From: JAAXKN01 sp050259615
GTDB taxonomy: Bacteria; Bacteroidota; Ignavibacteria; Ignavibacteriales; SURF-24
Length of the DNA stretch: 13,341 nucleotides
NCBI GenBank assembly: GCA_050259615.1
Contig: JBLNAZ010000189.1
Coordinates: 1 to 13,341 of the forward strand
Direction: 5' to 3'
In this document: piece by piece, positions 12,679-13,341 of the stretch
How the letters are laid out: each line of letters opens with the position of its first letter
How positions within the stretch are numbered: position 1 is the first letter of the stretch
Translations under genes and position numbers: made by a program
The notes under the pieces: model-generated
What the model was told of the DNA's origin: nothing
Databases searched by the model: none
What the model saw: only the letters and a program-made list of their open reading frames with translations

Positions 12679-13233
12679 ATGGCTACCAGGGAAGAATGTC
12701 TGGCTATTTTAAAAGAATACACAAAAGGTGAAAGTTTACTGAAACATGCCTATGCAGTTGAAACCTGCGTAAGGGCATATGCAGAGAAATTCGGTGAGGA
12801 TGTGGAATACTGGGGCAACGTGGCACTGCTCCACGATTTTGATTATGAGATGTACCCCTCGCTTGAAGATCATCCTTTCAAAGGCAATGAAATATTAAAA
12901 GAAAAAGGGTTCGATGAGGCTTTCAGGCGTGCAATTATGTCGCACGCAAGTTCTACAAACATACCGCGCGAGACCCTTCTTGAAAAAACACTCTTTGCAT
13001 GCGATGAGCTGGCTGGTTTTATTACGGCAGTTACCTATGTAAGGCCCAGCCGCTCGATTGATGAGGTGGATGCCAAATCGGTAAAAAAGAAGATGAAGGA
13101 TAAAGCCTTTGCCCGTGCCGTTAGCAGGGAAGATATTACCCAGGGCGCCGAAACACTTGGCGTTCCGCTTGATGACCACATCCAGTTCTGCGTTGAAGCC
13201 ATGAAGGCAAATAAGGCGGAACTCGGGTTATAA
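12679..13233 (+). CDS. HD-domain hydrolase (HDIG-type)
   Basis: 184 residues from the ATG at 12679, chosen because AAAAGGAG lies just before it; the open frame runs 49 codons further upstream, but that part crosses the intergenic hairpin and looks non-coding. The metal-binding HD pattern is seen: His23 in 'LLKHAYAVE', His52-Asp53 in 'LLHDFDYEMYP', His65 in 'EDHPFKGNEIL', His89 in 'IMSHAS' and Asp109 in 'ACDELAGF'. HD proteins of this size are metal-dependent phosphohydrolases, often of nucleotides; the substrate here is unknown. It lies 82 bases after nth, possibly in the same transcript. Confidence 0.88.
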   Translation: MATREECLAILKEYTKGESLLKHAYAVETCVRAYAEKFGEDVEYWGNVALLHDFDYEMYPSLEDHPFKGNEILKEKGFDEAFRRAIMSHASSTNIPRETLLEKTLFACDELAGFITAVTYVRPSRSIDEVDAKSVKKKMKDKAFARAVSREDITQGAETLGVPLDDHIQFCVEAMKANKAELGL

Positions 13234-13240
13234 AAGTTAC

Positions 13241-13276
13241 CCGGGCGGCCAGGAATAATTCACCTCCGCCCGGTTT
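13241..13276. terminator. Terminator after the HD-domain gene
   Basis: CCGGGCGG (13241-13248) pairs perfectly with CCGCCCGG (13266-13273) across a 17-base loop, followed by TTT and an AT-rich tail. It can work on either strand, which fits a convergent gene ending to the right. Confidence 0.7.
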
Positions 13277-13302
13277 AATTTCCGCAGTTCATTCCAGCAC
13301 TT

Positions 13303-13341
13303 TTACATTCCGCTTCTGTCGTATTCAAATCCCAGCATTGT
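13303..13341 (-). CDS. Possible last 12 codons of a convergent gene (truncated by window edge)
   Basis: On the minus strand the frame TMLGFEYDRSGM followed by TAA (stop 13303-13305) enters from the window edge. A second minus-strand frame, ending at 13275 right beside the terminator, reads QCWDLNTTEAECKSAGMNCG and then N. I cannot choose between them and recognise neither. Only the presence of a convergent gene end is suggested, by the two-way terminator. Confidence 0.25.
   Translation of the reverse strand, partial: TMLGFEYDRSGM

Overview
The window most likely comes from a member of the Bacteroidota/Chlorobiota group, and Ignavibacteria is the best guess. Four observations support this. 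(1) There is a type IX secretion (T9SS) C-terminal sorting domain of the NYPNPFNPATTVRF...SGIYFLQL...KKMILLK type. (2) There is a DUF4835/PorD-like gene. (3) At least two promoters have the Bacteroidetes layout TTG-N20-TAnnTTTG rather than the sigma-70 layout. (4) The serine palmitoyltransferase closely resembles Bacteroidetes forms. I see no phage, insertion sequence, CRISPR array or conjugation gene; it reads as ordinary chromosome with mid-40s GC.

Layout. 1-1351: a truncated outer-membrane PorV/PorQ-like gene (minus) diverges from a porD-like gene (plus). 1422-3398 (minus): an exported HEAT-repeat protein ending in a cyclophilin prolyl isomerase domain. 3466-7026: a three-gene ceramide block, with bcerS-like and spt on the minus strand and cerR-like diverging on the plus strand. 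7038-7869 (minus): a lipoprotein cytochrome whose end overlaps a DUF123 GIY-YIG gene; the overlap contains an 18-bp tandem repeat. 8006-9418 (plus): a six-helix RegB-like histidine kinase diverging from the cytochrome. 9460-10404 (minus): an exported SMP-30/gluconolactonase protein. 10576-10932 (plus): a very small T9SS-tagged protein with essentially no cargo domain. 11014-11087: tRNA-Glu(CTC). 11130-11629: a 500-base stretch with no confident gene but with one candidate 50-residue ORF on the minus strand. 11630-13233 (plus): a thioredoxin-like [2Fe-2S] ferredoxin overlapping endonuclease III (nth), then an HD-domain hydrolase. The last bases probably hold the end of a convergent gene.

The most important reading is functional. 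Automatic annotation would probably call 3466-7026 an 'acetyltransferase, KBL-like aminotransferase, NAD-dependent epimerase' set. Together these match the known bacterial ceramide pathway: Spt makes 3-ketosphinganine from serine, bCerS N-acylates it, and CerR reduces the keto group. The organism therefore probably makes sphingolipids. A striking structural detail is that intrinsic terminators sit about 15-20 bases upstream of the start codons of both bcerS and the cyclophilin gene. This leaves no room for a promoter in between and suggests graded readthrough or attenuation along the minus-strand series spt > bcerS > cyclophilin.

All identifications come from reading protein motifs by eye; no database search was run.
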